Below are positions 10,701-22,140 of a DNA stretch of 64,000 bases, in pieces. The stretch is from Ulva prolifera (lineage: Eukaryota; Chlorophyta; Ulvophyceae; Ulvales; Ulvaceae): NCBI GenBank assembly GCA_023078555.1, contig CM041198.1, forward strand, positions 2,892,233 to 2,956,232, given 5' to 3'. The notes below the pieces were generated by a model. It was not told the DNA's origin. It made no database searches and saw only the letters and a list, made by a program, of their open reading frames with translations. Positions within the stretch are counted from its first letter, which is position 1; every line of letters starts with the position of its first letter. A program made the translations under genes and the position numbers.

Positions 10701-13700
10701 GAGAATAATTTTTTTTTGTGGAGTCCAAATTGAATGCGACCGGGAAAATGTGTGCGCCACAGCCATTCAAATGAACTCATATATACGCACACAGCGGCAG
10801 CCGTACCTCGAGTCCGTGGTTGCGGTAAGCAACCCGCCGCATCTCGGAGAACGGAAACGGGTCGCACATATGCGCCCACGCGGCAACCTTGGCTGAAGTG
10901 ACGTCCGCCCACAGCGTCCCCAGCTGACTCAGCACGTCCGCCGGCCCCTGCCCCGCGATTAGCTCGGCAAAGCGGATGTACTGGACACCTGCACAGCCCA
11001 GGCCGTCGGCGATCACTCCACGCCGGTGCTTGACAGGATGCATATGGTGCTCGCTCCAGGCCGTCGCGTGTCTGTGCGATTCAGTCTTCGAACAAGCACA
11101 TGGACACACGATCGCATGCAGCACCATCTTGTTTTCCCCCGCAAAACATAGTACCGGACTGAATTAACAGCATGGACATGTAACGCGTATCGCAGGATTT
11201 TCTATGCACTCAGCGAGGTATACTTGATCACGATGTTTCGGGGCGACAGACCCAACAGAGATTAGAAGTTTTGGACCTAGACCCCATGTAACGCTGGCCT
11301 AGATGCCCCTGCTTTCAATTGAGTACGGTCCTCAAAATTAAAACGCAAATTTGCGTTTGCTTAATTTGCTTAAGGTGCCCGAGTTGCCCTACATTCAGTC
11401 TCAGGCCGAGGAGATGATAGATATGTGCAGCAATGAGGTTACTGCTCCAGCAATCACTCGGCCGACCAGTTTGCGAGCGGGGGCACTCTCTCAAGGGCGA
11501 GACGGGCAGGTAACACACCCACGCATGCACAGTGCCAATGGACTACATGTAGTGCCGGCCCTCCGTCCCATTGTGTGGGCACTCCGTCCCGGAAAATGCA
11601 AGCAGCTGCAGAGCGGGGCAAAACTCACAGCGCGCACCCGACCACACGCGGTAGGCACGGCATGCCTGACCGCTCCATCCTGTCCCGCTGTGTGACAAGC
11701 TCTGCCAGTTCCAGCGGTATACACTGCGAGGGGGATGGTCAGCCGCCACACAGCACAGGGAAACACTCACACCATCCACTAGGGCACCACCAGCCGGACA
11801 GGGCTGCGCACGCTACCGTTCGGTACTGAGCTCATCTTGTGATGGTCCCCCCGTCTCCGCCTGGCGACGCTGTCGTCCGCGCAGATATCCGCATAAACAC
11901 CATAAATCGATCTAGGGTGACTAGGCGGCACGATGTTTCGGCCCAGCCGTCAGCAGCACCCACCGCCCGCATATCGAGACATATGCAAGTACCTCCGCGA
12001 CGGAATGGGCGCATGAATTACACGGATTACGCGTCCCCGCCCGTCCCAAAACATCCGGTCTCGGCTTTGCCGCAGAATCAAGCGGTTGCAATCCATTGCA
12101 CTCGAGCACGGAGTGTGCACCATGCTGGATGCCGATTACATAATTACACGAATACAGTCAACGGGATCACATGATGGGATCGGGAGCGCACTGGACCTGT
12201 CAGCCCCAGAGAGGGCTCTATTAAGCACCTGCTTCCAGGTCAAGGAGGGGCGGTTGTTGAGCAGCCCCCGGTAGTGCTCCGCCGTCGGCGTCTCCTCCTC
12301 CCAGTCTGAGAAGGCCAGCTTGGACTCCCACCTCACCTGCCCAACATGCGATGCCATTCAGGAAGTCAGATAGAATATTTCATGCCGCAGTGCAGATTGT
12401 GCAGATTTCGACTGCGAAAGCGATCCAGGATTGGTATCTGGGATCTGACTCTTTCTGGGCTGTCACCTCGTGTGAGCTGACAATGAGATCCAGACATCAT
12501 TGATGCACTGCATGTGGAGCTAGGCGTTATGGGACTGGGACTGACTGCTCCAGGCACAAATGAGCTGACACGCCGGCACTAGAGCAGCACGAATCGCAAG
12601 CAGAGGCGCATCATGCATGCAAGAGTGCCATTTGAGACCACAGCCTGTGCAACGGCCAGTGCTGCGTTTCTGCAGCGCTGCTCCACGTGCTGCATCCCCA
12701 AATGTGAAAGACGAGCAAAGGAGATCTATGTTTACTCAGCCGTGTCATTAACAAGACATTGTCACCTCCGCATGGACACGACCACATGCTGAAGAGGTAA
12801 GTCACCGTGTGGCCTGGACGCGGGGGGCGCACCCAGTCAAAGTCGGCGGGGTCGCGGCCGAAGCGCAGCGGAAGGTCAACCAGGAACTGCAGGTTGTCAC
12901 GGATGAGGTGGCCGATGCTTCTCGTGTTGTACGGCCCCCTCAGGTGCAGGGGCTGCGTGTACGTCACCACCTCCTCCGCCGCCGGCAGCGGCTCGCCGGG
13001 CCGCCAGTCCATGTGGAACTGGCCGCGGGCTTCCTCTTCTCCCGCCTGCCAGCTGTGATATCCCCTGCATGTCCGCACTCATGTGTGGTGATGGGGGGGG
13101 GGGGGGGGGGGGGGGCATTAGTAGTTTGTGTTGCACAGGGGCAGTGCTGCGGTGTCTGACGATTCGATCGGCCGGGCATTTCTGGTACATCGGTGCCGTC
13201 GAGGAAGTGCAACAAGGAGCAGCCCGGACAGTCAGTACCCCCCCTGGATGCACTCAGAAACGTGCATCAGGAACAGGAGCAAAACAGACACAGACCCTCT
13301 TGTCAGGCCGCAGAGGTGGGCCATGCATGCATGTGACAAGGGCAAGGCGGGCCACGTGTAGCTCAATAACTGATGAATAACTGTGCCTACACGTTATTGA
13401 GGGGCACAGCTACAATAACGTCACATTGAAAAAAAAAATCAGTCTGTTGGTCATTGTTTTGTTTGTGTTTTTGTTGTTGTTTCCTCTTTTGTTTCAACAG
13501 CGCAAGGCCCTGGAGGCTAGCTCATGAGCATGCACGCAGCATTTGCGCCACCATCCTTTTTTTTGTTTTGTTATTTTCGGGGGGTTTTCTTACTTTCTTT
13601 TTTTGGGCTAGCTGCCCCAAATGGCAGCAACACAGCCGCCACACTGCCAGCCGCCAACTACTGCCTGCCGCATGGCCATGGGTGTGGGTATAAGCGTGTG

Positions 13701-16058
13701 TTGGTGCTGACGGGGGACGCATGGTGTTTTTGTTTGGGGTTGACCGCGGTGTCTGAGGGGCGTCTTGTACGGAGTGGCGTTGGTGGCTTACGGGGGGCGT
13801 GGTCCCATACGACCTGTGTCATGCGCACATCCCGCGCACATCTCGTGGTGCTACACGCCTCGTCGATCGTGTCCTTGTCAACTCAGCCGCCAAGCTGCCG
13901 GTGCTGCCACTGGCGTCTAATGCATGAACGTGCTGGACCCCGGAACCGGAAACCGGAGCCCGGAAGGGGACAGTGGGGGGCGGCAAGGCCGCATCAGCTG
14001 TGAACGGTTGCCTCGGTGTGAGTCATGCAGTGCAGCACCACATCAGATACTACATCAGGGTGACCACGCGCCACTAGGCCTGTGTAGTGTCCATGGCTCC
14101 GAATCTGGAGATGCAGATGCGATGTCCAACTCGTGTGATTGACTGATGGCATCCGGTGGCATACACGGGCCCTCCCAATCAGCCAGTTTCCTTCATGGAT
14201 GCCGGCTACGTACTAGTAAACCCAGATTTAACCCAGATTCACTTGACTATCATCCGTCAGGACGCAACAGGAGGAATCTACAGTGATGGTTACACATACT
14301 ACATGCACAGAGGGAGCGAGATCGACCTGATGCCAGTGCATGAGCAGAGTGCACATGATGTCAACGGAATGTGCAATAAAGTAGAGGTAGTGGGTGGACT
14401 TGCGGGTGGACTGCATGCATTGTCACTCCCCAGTCACGCATCGTCACTCTGCAGTCAACAACTGACCAGCACCAGCTTGTTGCGTAACTCACCATGCCGT
14501 TTTACACATAGCCCACTCAGACTGTTCAGTCAGGATTATCTGTGGACGGTGCTGCCGGCAACTGCCCTCATGGAACATCTGCAGTCCTTACACCAAACAA
14601 ACCAGACCACACACCCAGATTGATTATCCACCCTGGCCTACATATCATCACATGCACACATTGGGACATGTTTGTGTCATTATACAACCACGTCCTGCAG
14701 CATGTTTGTGTTCTGCAGGATGTTTGGTTCACAACTTGTAAACTACAAGTCATACGCATGCACAGTGTACATCCATGTGGGCGAGGACTCAGCTGGACTC
14801 CCACCTCCAGAAACTCTGAAAGCAAACCGAGGAGGAGATCTGAGGAGGAGAACTCCCAGGAATCCACACGTGATTGCACACAAACAAATTGCGATTGGCC
14901 TTGTGATCATACATGTAACTGATTGGATGGCTTGAGCCGTACAAATGCAGCTGCAAAACCATGAAAGCGTGCAAATTGCAAATTGCTGCATGCCGTGCGG
15001 GGTCCAGTGATGGGATGAGGTGTTGTCGGACACTGTTCTTCTTGGCCAATCTCTGCTCGTACCAGTCAACACAGATCACTACAACACGCCCAAGCTGGAG
15101 GGATGCGGTTCAGTAATGTGGCGAAAATCATCTCCTTCTACAGCTATACATCTGTGTGTGTTCGCGACTGTGCTCACTGTGCCTGAACGACTGCAGTCAT
15201 TGGCGTTTGTGATTGTGAGTGCTTGTGATCAGCCTCAGGCAGGCTAGGCCAATCTCTTGCTAAGATAGATAGGTAGATATGTAGCTGTGAAACCTTTTAT
15301 CGCAGACGGACATGGCCTAGCCTGATCATGCACTGCAGCTGCCATGGTGCAACAACGTGTACACGCATATGTGCATACGTACTGCAACTGCAACGCTCGT
15401 GAATCAATCATTCAGACCTCATACGACTGCAGGTGCAGCTGCAATTTGACATAAAGTTATCCGAGCAGGCATCACAGTCCACTAGCTCACCAGCTCGGAC
15501 TGTACGCAGTGTAGTATTACACACTCTCCACTGCGCACAGCAACACAGGTCAAAGCTTATGTTCTTATGCTCGCTGTGTTCGCGGTGCTGCCCGCCTCGC
15601 GGCCTGTGGCCTTGCAGCACTGCCAACACAGAGTTCCGTCCGGAGGTGCGCAAGAAGGCAGAGGCTCGCACACACCTGACCAGCCGCAGCCAGGGCTCTC
15701 CACGCTTCTGGTCATCTCCAAAGACATCTGGCGTTGCTCCTTCGATGCCATAGTACACAAAGCGCGAGCTGCGCAGGTCGTAGTATACGTGTTCAAAGTG
15801 GCAGGCACGAGTCAGCGTCTGCGAGCCTAGACACTGCATGCGCGTTCGCCTTGCACCCGCCTCGACATCGAGCTGGTTGCTGACTCCCCCGTCTGCACGT
15901 TCGAGATCAGCCGATGAACTTAGAGGAGCTGCATAGCCGGTGTCAGCCTTCAAGGCGTCTTCCGCGCTGACGGTCAGGCTTCGGAGGTGTCCCACAGCCA
16001 CTGTCAGACCACAGCGCAACTGCAGCGCCACGGCCAGCAAAAACAGCAGAGCAGGCAT
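7755..16058 (-). CDS. GT61/DUF563-like glycosyltransferase, gene A (complete, 7 exons)
   Basis: Exons on the minus strand are 16058-15676, 13052-12833, 12336-12192, 10988-10807, 8873-8756, 8456-8297 and 8100-7755, together 517 codons plus stop. All phases match. An in-frame TGA four codons upstream fixes the start Met. The N-terminus (MPALLFLLAVALQL) is a signal peptide or short membrane anchor, so secretory-pathway location is expected. The C-terminal half carries HPLEKQLQLLSKATVLVSN followed by YLPNGATTILVG, which aligns with the donor-binding end of GT61 enzymes. The canonical HGAG histidine is replaced (SNIGSRSF), as I recall in other algal GT61-like proteins. A last exon of about 115 codons adds a charged KEKESQEQSKKDE linker and a Trp-rich part (EIDWCWGYIGY). 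Intron 5 uses a GC donor (CCCAG|GCACGC). The enzyme is most likely a Golgi glycosyltransferase; its substrate is unknown. Confidence 0.85.
9039..9082 (+). repeat. Two 21-bp direct repeats
   Basis: Copies at 9039-9059 and 9062-9082 are identical and separated by 2 bp. They lie in intron 4 of gene A at the left side of the LINE remnant. Confidence 0.85.
9180..10294 (+). mobile_element. Non-LTR (LINE) retrotransposon fragment: reverse transcriptase domain, broken
   Basis: The reading frame 9365-10294 encodes a non-LTR reverse transcriptase. It contains HKAGDATDPSNYRGITLLS, AFREDRGCVDHV, FLDIRKAYDTVWRDGL, GVGQGDPLSTILFDVFIDD and the catalytic LTYADDV. Upstream linker sequence (about 9190-9365) is in another frame, so there is a frameshift near 9365. 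No endonuclease domain is visible on the left, and similarity stops near 10240 within the thumb, where an unrelated tail leads to a stop at 10292. The fragment is therefore truncated at both ends and dead as an element. It sits wholly inside intron 4 of glycosyltransferase gene A, in antisense orientation. The flanking repeats 9039-9082 and 10443-10613 may or may not belong to it. Confidence 0.9.
10443..10613 (+). repeat. Two tandem copies of a roughly 75-bp unit (period 96)
   Basis: Copies at 10443-10517 and 10539-10613 differ at about eight positions and both end in CCTTTGTAACTACATACGAG. They lie in intron 4 of gene A between the LINE fragment and exon 4. Confidence 0.85.
13093..13115. repeat. 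Homopolymer tract: 23 G on plus strand (poly-C in the sense of gene A)
   Basis: A 23-base G run lies in intron 1 of gene A, about 40 nt before the predicted acceptor of exon 2 at 13053. In the pre-mRNA it reads as C. In this gene the tract is at the acceptor side rather than the donor side. Confidence 0.9.
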
Positions 16059-19000
16059 AACTCTGACTCAGTCGAATCTGATGCTGAGCTTGAAGAACCC
16101 GCACGTGCCACGCGGCCGTATCTGCGCGTACGGCAGCTGCAGACGCTATTGCAATTGATGATAGAATTGTTGCCAGAACGCCAGGGCTGTTGCGGTATAC
16201 GTAGACTGCGCCTACAGCTACAGCTGCGGCTACCGATTGCCAAGCGCACACAGTTCGATAATCAGCTATATCTAGACGTGTGCAGAGGCGTGTGATCCAG
16301 CTTGCGCGATATGATAACTCTGCACGCGGACCTCTGAGCCGCGCACGAAGTGTGCAATTGCCAGCACAACAGACAGCTGGTGCCCCGAGGAGCAGGCTGA
16401 AGACGCGTTTTCTAGTTCCCTGGCATGTGTGCGCATGAACGCTGCGCGATGCAAGGTCTCCGGATGATCGATGTCTGCACATGTGCGCACATGCTCAGGC
16501 GCCATGATGATTGCACGCGTGTGTACTTCTGCAGCGTGTGCTTCCAAGACACTATCGGGATGTGACGATTTGGCACGATTAGTAGCACTGACGGCAGCCG
16601 CGTGACAAGATGCAGGACGATGCAGGATGTGCGCGTCCGAACGTGCGTCGACGTCTGCGCACATGCCGCGGTCCTCGTGTACCTAGGCACAATCTCGGAA
16701 TACGCGACGTCTTCAGTGAAGGGTCAGACGGGTAAAGACATGCATGTGCCGAGGCCGTCGCGTGGTGAATGTGAAGCAGAGATGTTTGCGGAGTACTCGC
16801 GCACTTGCGGATGCATATGGCCCCCGTGAGCGCTTGGTCATGGTGTGCGGTCGCTGGATTCGTACTGCACTCGTACATGTTCGTAATATTTGGCCATTGC
16901 GAACGCATGCATGCGCAGATGTCGGTCTGACCGACGGCGACTGGGAGTTGCTACGCGGCACAGGTTTTCAGCCAAACTCGGGGTGTTGGAATCTCGCATG
17001 GGGCGTGCGTCACGCGACACCACTGACCACACCGCCACGCCATGCACTCCACGAGATCAGTGTTGACAACTGGATTGCAGATTCGCGAAGCACGCAAAAA
17101 AGCTGCTGGTGAATGCATTCGATTTGTGAGACTGAGTGCACAGCAACTTTCAGCACCGAAAATGGTGAAGCACACGCATGTTCGGGCTCGATAGCACACG
17201 CAGCTGCAGAATAGCTGTTGGAGCTGGTGTGCAAGGATTGAGGCTCAGATTCGAACAGGAGATCACTTGAGGTATATGTGAAGTGCTGATCGGGCGGATT
17301 TTGATCGAGCTGCATGTTGGTTATTTGGCCTTGAGGCTGCGAATTTTCACAACACAACATCAGTGGTAATGCACTCTGGGGTGTTACAGTGGCCTGCCAC
17401 AAACATCCTTGCACTGAGAATTGAAAAAGTCAGTTTTTGGGCATATTTGGAGGTGGACAGCACCACACATGGATCCCACCTGCCACATAATGTACATGTG
17501 CTACTCATACAATTGTATGAGTAGCACATGTACATTATACTTAAGTGCCAGGCAAGCCAGCAAGCTGCTGGAATTGGGGGCTGGCATGGCGGGCTCGCTC
17601 GGCCTCACTCTGCTGAGTCATGCCAAACCTGGATGTGAACACGACGAGTTTGGCAGAAAACCAGAGGCGGCACCACGTGGGCTACGGATGTAGAGCTCAC
17701 AGTACAGGCGCATCGCCAATCGGGCTGTACAGTTGCATTCAGTCCTGGGGGGCCAGCTGACGGTCCGCTTCGCTCGCAGTCGGAATCTTGTTTTTCATGT
17801 CTGGAATCTAAAAAAAAACGAATAAATCTTTCCGGATGTAAGATATATCGGTAGATCTGTCGGGTTGTAGAGCCCCGAGTCGCCATGTCCCCCGATTCGC
17901 CATGATCTAGAGCTCGATCACGACTTCAGCGACAGGTGTCTGCGAGGGGGCCAGAAGTCGGGAGCATGCGCGAGTCAGGCGCAGCTGCATTGGCAACGTC
18001 ATCATATGCCATGGAAAATGTGTGCACAGCTGCGCCTTCACATCATCCATCAGAGCATGCTATAGACCAGCGCTGCATGCTCAGCTCGCTCTGAACTGGA
18101 GTGGCCAGCCGACTGTGCACACATATCGCACCAGGTCTACATACATTTGAAACAATTGTGCTGTTCACTCTTTTGTTTATCATGTGGTGTTCGTTTATCT
18201 CGAATGGATCCTCGAGATATGTCCGTTCACTCTTCTGTAAAAAGCTTACAGCACCAGAGAGGTAGATGTGCTTGTGCTTCATTATGCCAATTTACATGTA
18301 CCGGGCCAATGTACGGCAGAGCAACTAAACAAACCAACGCATCGCAAACGCATAGCTTGTTCTGCATGGTGTGCGGATCCCAGCATGACGGCACTCACTG
18401 CGCGTCGGCTGAACGACGTATCGACGCCGACTGTGTATATTTACCGTCGCCGCAGCTGTGCACGTGGCGTGCACGAGTGTGTGCGAAAGCTGTTACCACA
18501 TGTGGCAGCTGACTGTGCATAGACAGTCTTTGCAGGAGCCCCCTCGTGGACGATTCTTGCTGGACACGCAGACTCATCAATCATGCGGCTTGCTTCATGC
18601 CATATATGGTATACCGCATTGCACTGGGTGCCAAGAAGGCCTTCAAGTTGAGCAGTTGCAACTTGAAGGGCGTCAGCTCCAGCAGAGGCGGCCCCCCAGA
18701 TCTAGAACGGGCATCATGCATGCCCATCCCCTTGCATGCTTCGGAACTGTGCGTGAGGAGGAGGCTCCATGACATTCATGCAGATTGGGTTGTGTTCAAA
18801 ATTAGACACAGCTCAGCTGCTGTAGGTATGTGTCAGTTCCACTTTTAGTTCAGGTTTACTTCTCTTGTTCACGTCGCCCCTGCCACCCCACTCACAGAAA
18901 CCCTGCCCCTGACAGGTTACAGCCGATCAAGCAGGATTATGCCAGACAGAACTCACCCCAGGGTGTCAGTATCAGGTGGCCACAAGTTGTAAAACCCCCC

Positions 19001-19320
19001 AGGACAGGACCGCAATCAATGCCAAATGCATGCTCATGATGATGATAGCACACCTCAGCAGACACAAGCCCCTAGCAGCATATCGGGGTGCACTTGGGAA
19101 CCACCACCTCCAGCAATCTTTGGTGAAAGTTTCAGCTGTATTGCCAGCCGCAGAGCTCTGCGTTCACGTCATGCCATGCAAGAGCGTCTAGAGGCAGCTA
19201 GCTGAAGCTGAAGCAACCATTTAGCCATCTCGCTCAGCTGTGTCCGGCCCCCGCTGACAACGCCCACTGAAGATTCGGGGTCCCGCGGGGGGCCATGGTT
19301 CGTTATCACAACGCACACCA
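16059..19320. other. Gene-poor stretch upstream of glycosyltransferase gene A
   Basis: No gene is supported on either strand; frames are short and lack domains. The promoter of gene A should be in its left part. It contains a 52-bp perfect palindrome (17487-17538) and a hairpin at 18640-18669 with 11-bp arms and an 8-nt loop. Confidence 0.6.
17487..17538. repeat. 52-bp perfect palindrome
   Basis: Every base from 17487 to 17512 pairs with its mirror in 17513-17538, with no spacer; the centre is CAATTG. It is AT-richer than its surroundings. Such a perfect dyad is unusual unless recently formed, and it could be a fold-back junction or a pair of abutting terminal repeats. Confidence 0.95.
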
Positions 19321-19327
19321 AGCTCGT

Positions 19328-19595
19328 TGTGGCAATATGAGCTCTGTTAGCTGCTATGATCACTAGTCATACAGTACAGACTCCTGTCAATTGCCAGTCA
19401 AAGATCTTACAGAATAACTATGCCGTGTGTCTCACCTGTGGCAATATGAGCTCTGTTAGCTGCTATGATCACTAGTCATACAGTACAGACTCCTGCACCA
19501 CGTAGTACGCTCAGCACACTGATCTCTGCTATTGTCAGACAACAGACACACACAGACAGCAAAGCATTCTCACCTGTCAATTGCCAGTCAAAGAT
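19328..19595 (+). repeat. Interleaved direct repeats beside the copia element
   Basis: A 59-bp unit occurs at 19328-19386 and again, nearly identical, at 19437-19495. A second unit beginning TGTCAATTGCCAGTCAAAG occurs at 19385-19405 and 19575-19595. They lie 160-430 bp beyond the stop codon of the copia frame, where a 3' untranslated region and long terminal repeat would be expected, so they may be part of the element's 3' end. A second LTR to confirm this was not found. Confidence 0.75.
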
Positions 19596-19754
19596 GACCT
19601 GGAATTGACAGCTACGTCCTATATTCTGTGCACTGGACAGCCGACCTACGGTCTGCCCGCAGACTCACAGCCAAATGCATGTGATCTGCTGCACTCGCGT
19701 TATCACAGCTACGACACGCTTGCATCAGGGGAGCTCTGCTTCCCACACACCCCC

Positions 19755-22140
19755 TCAAGCGCTGTTGCTTGGAGATTCAACCAGAAAACCAGCCACTGCC
19801 TTTCCTAGCGTTGGACCAGCCAAAGCCTTGGTCAGCATATCAGCCTTCTGCTCAGCTGTCGGCACAAACTGGACATCAATCTCCTGTCGCATAAATCTGT
19901 TCCTAATGAAGTGATACTGGATGTCAATGTGCTTGCTCCTTCTTGGAGCACCAGCAGTCCTCTGCTTCATCAGATGCAAAGCACTCTGATTGTCACAATA
20001 AACAGTCATCCGCTCAACACGACCATAGATATCACCCAGCAACTTCCTCATCCACAGTGCTTCTTTCACTGCCATGGCTGCTGACATATACTCAGCCTCT
20101 GCGGTGGACGTGGCCACCACTGTCTGCAACTTGGCACTCCACATCACTGGGCACCCATGCATCATCAACATCATACCTGATGTACTCTTTCGATTGTCGA
20201 GATCCCCAGCCAGATCTGCATCTGAATACAGCTTCAATGCCTCATCTCTGATTACCCCGAGCTCCTTGAAGTCTGCTTCGGTGAAAGTCTTCACCACTTT
20301 CATCTTGTCTTCTGGGTCGAATCTGAACATCAGCCCATGATTCCATGTACCTCTCAAGTACCTCAGAACTCTCTTCATTGCCTGGAAATGCACATCCGTC
20401 GGCTTTGCCATGAATTGACTCAGCACGCCCACTGGATACGCCAGATCTGGTCTCGTATGAGTGGACAGGTACAGCAATGCACCCACTGTCTCTCCGTACG
20501 CCGCCTTCCTTGGGTCATCATCCTTCAGCTCCACTCCTGTGGTCTTCGTCATCATGTGCCTGGTCTCCATCGGAGTCGCCTTCGGCTTGCAATCCCACAT
20601 GTTGGCCCTCTGTAGCACATTCTTGGCATACTGAGGCTGCTTCAATAGCAGACCTTCTCCAGCCACTTCTTCAACTTCTTGCCCCAGAAAGAAATGCAGC
20701 GGTCCCAGATCCTTCACCTCAAAATGCTTGCCCAGCATCTCCAGAATCTTCTTCTCTTCACCTTCTTCTGCAAGGATCGCAGAATCATCTACATGCACCA
20801 GCACATATGACTTGCTCCTGCCTTCACCTCTGATGAACAGACATGGGTCATTCTCTGACACTGTGAATCCTTCTGACATCATCGCCTTGGTGAGAGTTTC
20901 ATTCCAGGCTCTCGGAGCCTGCTTCAGCCCGTACAGCGCCTTGCGAAGCTTCCAGACTCCTCCACCAAACTCCTCAGGTAGGCGGACATACACCACCTCG
21001 TCAAGGTTGCTGTGAAGGAATGCACACTTCACGTCCACCTACTGGAGCTTCAGCCGCGGATTAGCTGCCTTCATAGCCAGCATCATCATGAATGTTGCAC
21101 TCTGCGCTGTGGGCGCAAACACTTCTCCCACATCGTCCTTTCCCTGAAGATTGCCCAGCACCACCAAACGATACTTGTACCGCTCCAGGTTGCCCTTGGC
21201 ATCAAACTTCAGGTCGCACACGCCCTTCGCCGGCAGTGCTCTCTCTCCTGGAGGTAATTCACACACTTCAAATACCCCCTTGGCCAGAATCGACGCATAC
21301 TCGTCGTTCTTCGCTTGCTCCCACTCAGCAGCATCCGGCCTTTTCATCGCCTCTTTGTACGACCGGGGCGGCACCAGCAAGTCCTCCGCCGGCTGCTCAC
21401 CCTTTGCCATAAACAAATGTGTTTGATACGGCAGATTCGGCGCATGTCTCACACGCTGCGGGTAGCGGCCCGGCGCAGCCTGGTCCTCACCCCCGGCTTC
21501 CGCATCTGGCGCACCCCCCGGCTCTGCGTCCGGGTCCGAATCGCTGCCGTCATCATCAGCATCTGCGTCCTCAGCCTCCATGGCCGCGTAGGCATCATCT
21601 GCCTCATTCACCCAGTCTTCATCTGGGTCCTCTGCGTCGTCATTCAGCGACCACGCCACAGACTCGTCATCCAGCATCGCATCGTCCTCTGCTGGCTTCT
21701 GCTTTGGAACGTCCAGCATGAGATCGTGATACACCGACGCTGCCGCCTGGCTCGCCGACGCGCATGTCTCCATTGCTGGCATGACTCTGTCCTCCTGGAA
21801 GGACACGTTCGCACTCTCCTTCAGCTTGAACTCGCCGTTCACGTGCTGCACCAGCCTGTATGCCTTCGAGTGCCTTGCGTAGCCCACGAAGATGACCTCC
21901 TCGCTGACTGCGTCCAGCTTGTCCCTCAGCTTCGATGGCACGAACAGCGTCGCCTTGCAGCCGAACACCCGCAGATGCGAGATGTCCGGGCGCACCCCCC
22001 AGAACTTCTCATACGGCGTCACCACCTGTCCCTTGACAGGAATTCTGTTGCGCGTGTACGCCGCAGTGTCCAGACCAAAAGTCCAGAAACACTTTACCAC
22101 TGGACCCTTGCACGTCGCGACGTGCAAGGGTCCAGTGGTA
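19755..22140 (-). mobile_element. Ty1/copia retrotransposon remnant: integrase C-terminus, reverse transcriptase, RNase H
   Basis: One minus-strand frame runs from about 22127 to 19755 with a single in-frame TAG at 21041-21039. In order: the integrase C-terminal part (LRVFGCKATLFVPSKL), an acidic linker, reverse transcriptase (VDVKCAFLHSNLDEVVY, KALYGLKQAPRAW, VLVHVDDSAILAE) and RNase H (DADLAGD, TSTAEAEYMSA, QKADMLTKAL). This order is diagnostic of Ty1/copia. Gag, protease and most of integrase are missing; coding similarity ends at a 46-bp perfect palindrome (22095-22140). The stop sits at the highly conserved position just before the first reverse transcriptase block. The rest of the frame is intact, so the insertion is probably fairly young. 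It is not expected to be autonomous. Confidence 0.93.
22095..22140. repeat. 46-bp perfect palindrome at the broken end of the copia element
   Basis: Bases 22095-22117 pair exactly with 22118-22140, with no spacer; the centre is GTCGCGAC. The left half is copia coding sequence and the right half is its exact mirror, so the element ends in a short fold-back. Confidence 0.95.

Noticed and set aside
19328..19495. Pair of long terminal repeats of the copia element
   Set aside because: The two 59-bp copies are only 109 bp apart on the same side of the element, so they cannot be its two LTRs; they may be part of one 3' end.
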